64,000 nt of DNA from Medicago truncatula (taxonomy: Eukaryota; Streptophyta; Magnoliopsida; Fabales; Fabaceae), in contig NC_053043.1 of assembly GCF_003473485.1 (NCBI RefSeq), forward strand, positions 4,164,001-4,228,000. Reading direction: 5' to 3'. How positions within the stretch are numbered: the first letter of the stretch is position 1; each line of letters begins with the position of its first letter. The notes beneath the pieces are model-generated. The model did no database searches. It saw nothing but the letters and a program-made list of their open reading frames with translations, and was not told where the DNA came from. Below, one piece after another: positions 61,425-64,000 of the stretch. Made by a program: the position numbers and the translations under genes.

Positions 61425-61466
<42 letters not shown>
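61424..61466. repeat. (TA)n microsatellite
   Basis: About 20 TA dinucleotides to the right of the nested foldback. Confidence 0.9.
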
Positions 61467-61467
<1 letters not shown>

Positions 61468-61567
61468 CTAACTACTAAGTAAATATAATAATTTTGGTGC
61501 CCCTAAAAAATGGTGTTCTGGGCTGTCGCCCTTCAAGCCTGCCCTCTGGGCCACCCTTGCGAACACG

Positions 61568-62919
61568 CAGTCAAGGTAGAGTTTAAGACATATGGTTTAC
61601 TAAAAGAGAAAGGAATGAGAGTTGAAATTTTAGCATGCACTTATTGATTTGACTTAAATTAATTAGGGAGAGACTAATTTGTCCAAAAAATATTTTTGTC
61701 AACAATTTTTCTACACCGTGGCATTAGTAACTCATAAAATCTTCTCAAATGCACCAACCCTTAGTTTTTAAGATCAAATTATCAATAGGATCTTTCAAAT
61801 AAACTTGATATTGTTTTAGGTTACCAAATTGTATTTGATATATATCAATACTACGTTTGGTCATAGAACTCGATTTTTTTTTTGTGCAATGTATTGTCTC
61901 TGTCCACACTAATAATTTTTGCTCCTAGCTCTCAGTTCTAATTGAAAAACATCTCATGTTGTTCTCAAGTAAGCATGCATAGCACATAAAATTATTTGGA
62001 AGCATGCATATGTATTGTACAAATTTGGTTGTTTTTCTGAATATATGTCCAAAAAATATAAAGTAATTTGATATGAGGCTACTTCCTTGTGAAATGGGCA
62101 AGATATGGATGGCCAACAGCAAGTAGTTGTGACAAATAGTATAATGAAATCATCATTGAAGATATTGGAATATTGCTTTCGAAATAGACCAGTATGTTGA
62201 CAGCTTGGAAAGTGTAACTATCACTAGAATTCCCTTGAAAAAAAGATGACATCACTTGAATTCGTTCTTTTATAAACGTACCCAAGACATAATTCCACAA
62301 AATCTACCACTCAGATTCTTTGATTGTCTGATTTTATAAAAATGACAAGGTCAAGAAGCATCATAGTAAAAGAATTAATAGATCTTATAGCATTAATAAA
62401 TGGTGACCATGGTCAGAAATAGGAACCACAACCATCATGGTCATCAATCAACAGTCCAAGAGTCTCAATGTGGGCTTACAAAAGTTTGACATGCATATTT
62501 GTGGTTTCCGTTACTAGGTTGCAGCCATATAGATATGCTGGAACAAATGATTTTTGTTCAATTCAGTCCATTCAAATTGATAGGAACAAAGAAATGTTTC
62601 CTCCGCTTATTGTTAAATTATTAGTTTTACGGACACGGGCAACAAACACGACACGCACACTGACACCACTAATAATTTGAAAAAAGCGCATAATTTAGTG
62701 TAATTATATTGTCGGTATCGTGTCGGTGTCGGACACGACACGTGTTCGACACCGAAACACGTTTAATCCGAAGAGTGTTCATGTTTCATAGGTTTTAACT
62801 ACGCAAGGCCATGTTGTTATCGTTAGTTTGTGATGGTTTTAAAGTATTAGTTAGAACAACTATGAATAAACTAAATGTTAAATATATAAAAATGTGACTC
62901 GTTTTTAATGCATTGGTGT
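61568..62919. other. Intergenic region, no gene recognised
   Basis: AT-rich. At 62,700-62,762 a run of 'gtgtcggtgtcggacacgac'-type sequence forms short palindromes and pairs loosely with 'cggacacgggcaacaaac' at about 62,632, possibly the two ends of a small degraded transposon. Short ORFs here look like chance. Confidence 0.4.
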
Positions 62920-62924
62920 TTTTG

Positions 62925-62975
62925 TTTTTTGTTTTTTGTGGTGGTCGGGATTTGAACCCCGGACCTAATCTCCAA
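62925..62975 (-). mobile_element. SINE 3' fragment, minus strand
   Basis: The reverse complement reads 'ggtccggggttcaaatcccg' then 'accaccac' and an A-rich tail, the same family as the fragment at 35.5 kb. Confidence 0.55.
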
Positions 62976-63062
62976 CAATTTTCTATGTACCGCTACTTTG
63001 AAGTGATTTTATAACAAGGCTTTTGACAATCCGTTAACTTCATGTTCATGTTCATTAGACTT

Positions 63063-64000
63063 TAGCTCCTTGTGATTTGGAGGCGAAACAACGGTTGTGG
63101 GACTCTTTGTCTATCCGACTTCAATCTTTGAGGGGGAAGAAGGTGTGTGTCTGTGGTGACTTTCACGCTGTTCGGTATGTCAAGGAGAGAATATCAGTTA
63201 GAACTTCACATAATTCGTTGGATCATGTTAATTTTGATCGCTTTATTGATGAAAATGATTTGGTGGACTTACCGTTATGTGGTCGTATTTTTACGTGGTA
63301 CAAAGGTGATGGTAAGTCCATGAGTCGCTTGGATAGATTTCTTCTCAATGATGAGTGGTGCTTGGTGTGGCCGAACTGTATGCAAGTGGCGCAAATGAGG
63401 GGTCTATCTGATCATTTCCCTTTGTTGATGTCGATAGATGAGGATAATTGGGGTCCTCGACCTGCTCGAATGTTGAAATGTTGGCAAGAATTTCCTGGTT
63501 ACAAAGAATTTGTCAGAGAGAAGTGGAAATCCTACAATATTGCAGGGTGGGGTGGATTTATTTTGAAAGAAAAACTGAAACTAATCAAAGTGGCTTTGAA
63601 GGAGTGGCATATTACTCATAGTCAGAATTTGCCTGGAAAGGTAGAGACTTTAAAATTGCGCCTCTCAGAGTTAGACAACAAGGGGGAGGAAGCGGTTTTG
63701 TCAGATGACGAAGTTGTGGAGATGCATGGCATTACATCAGATATCCAATCTTTGTCTCGAATTCATACAAGTATATGTTGGCAACAGTCGCGGTTACAGT
63801 GGATGCGGGAAGGTAATGCAAACTCAAAATATTTTCACTTTATTCTGTCCAGTAGGAAGCGAAAGAATGCTATTTCATTGATTTTTGTGGAAGGTGTGGC
63901 GGTGGAGGGAGTCCATCCTATTCGTCAGGCGGTCTTTTCTCATTTTGCGTCCCATTTTAAAGCACAAAATGTCGAAAGGCCGAATGTCAATAATCTTCAT
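63063..64000 (+). pseudogene. LINE ORF2 fragment (endonuclease to pre-RT), 5' truncated, runs off window
   Basis: The frame from 63,065 stays open for 312 codons to the window end without needing a start codon. It begins inside the apurinic-like endonuclease (APCDLEAKQRLWDSL) and has VCVCGDFHAVR where the family usually has GDFN, then RIFTWYKGDGKSMSRLDRFL and LSDHFPL, the last endonuclease motif. The linker toward the reverse transcriptase (WQQSRLQWMREGNANSKYFH) follows. The 5' end of the element is missing. Whether the reverse transcriptase is intact lies outside the window. I class it as a truncated, probably dead LINE. Confidence 0.85.

Larger units (their letters stand above)
61062..61559. 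mobile_element. hAT-type element, 498 bp, 8-bp TSD, with a nested foldback
   Basis: The ends CAGGGCCGACCC and GGGCCACCCTTG form imperfect inverted repeats. The 8-bp repeat cgaacacg flanks them at 61,054-61,061 and 61,560-61,567. Another foldback and a TA repeat occupy part of the interior. It is non-coding. Confidence 0.8.
60976..61578 (+). pseudogene. Short exon-like ORF split by a hAT element
   Basis: From the ATG at 60,976 about 28 Ser/Thr/Pro-rich codons (MAATSPSLSLHTPPLMVDGK and on) run into the hAT element at 61,062. If the element and one 8-bp repeat are removed, the frame continues a few codons to a possible donor (AAGGTAGAG) near 61,576. The start resembles a plastid transit peptide, but I find no further exon to 63 kb and cannot name it. 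It may be chance. Confidence 0.25.

Noticed and set aside
62632-62765. Transposon ends around the 'gtgtcggacacg' motifs
   Set aside because: Short palindromic phrases only; no target duplication or clear inverted arms could be set.

Overview
The window looks like a gene-poor, AT-rich stretch of a legume nuclear genome, most like Medicago truncatula or a close relative. The reasons are the plant gene families with GT-AG introns, the dense small foldback DNA transposons, and LINE, SINE and LTR remnants of a legume type. The species call is inference. I see no tRNA, rRNA or CRISPR.

Layout. (1) 0.4-2.4 kb, plus strand: a three-exon type B DnaJ (HSP40) co-chaperone. (2) 3.3-11.4 kb, minus strand, tail to tail with it: an 18-exon homeobox-DDT chromatin protein of the RINGLET (RLT) type. 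All 17 introns keep frame and give 1795 residues. (3) 12.4-17.5 kb: a transposon-rich spacer with two foldbacks, a GGGCC-rich hAT element, a Mutator-type element and a LINE 3' end. (4) 17.5-34.2 kb: two same-orientation copies of a PPR gene followed by a DUF679 (DMP) membrane-protein gene. In copy A (17.5-23.3 kb) the PPR gene is broken by a deletion, a 686-bp solo LTR with a 5-bp target duplication, a frameshift and a stop. In copy B (30.6-34.2 kb) both genes are intact. Between the copies lie a hAT derivative with a transposase tail and a degenerate plant mobile domain (PMD) gene. (5) 34-49 kb: gene desert with SINE, Stowaway, hAT and Mutator-type elements. (6) 49.2-52.5 kb, plus strand: an intact HAESA/HSL1-type LRR receptor kinase. 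(7) 53.8-55.9 kb: a Mutator-like element with a 9-bp target duplication whose centre is deleted, leaving the C-terminal ends of two divergent genes. (8) 56.7-60.3 kb, minus strand: a tRNA m1A58 methyltransferase catalytic subunit (TRM61 type). Its intron 2 holds a shrunken Gypsy-type LTR element and its intron 1 holds a SINE. (9) 61-64 kb: a hAT element that splits a short exon-like ORF and itself holds a nested foldback, then a LINE ORF2 endonuclease fragment running off the right edge.

Five host genes appear intact and unrelated in pathway: DnaJ, RLT, PPR copy B, HSL1 and TRM61. The two DMP copies also have complete reading frames. Much of the remaining sequence is mobile DNA. Many insertions can be bounded exactly by target-site duplications (8 bp for hAT, 9 bp for Mutator type, 5 bp for the LTR), so the order of events can be partly reconstructed.
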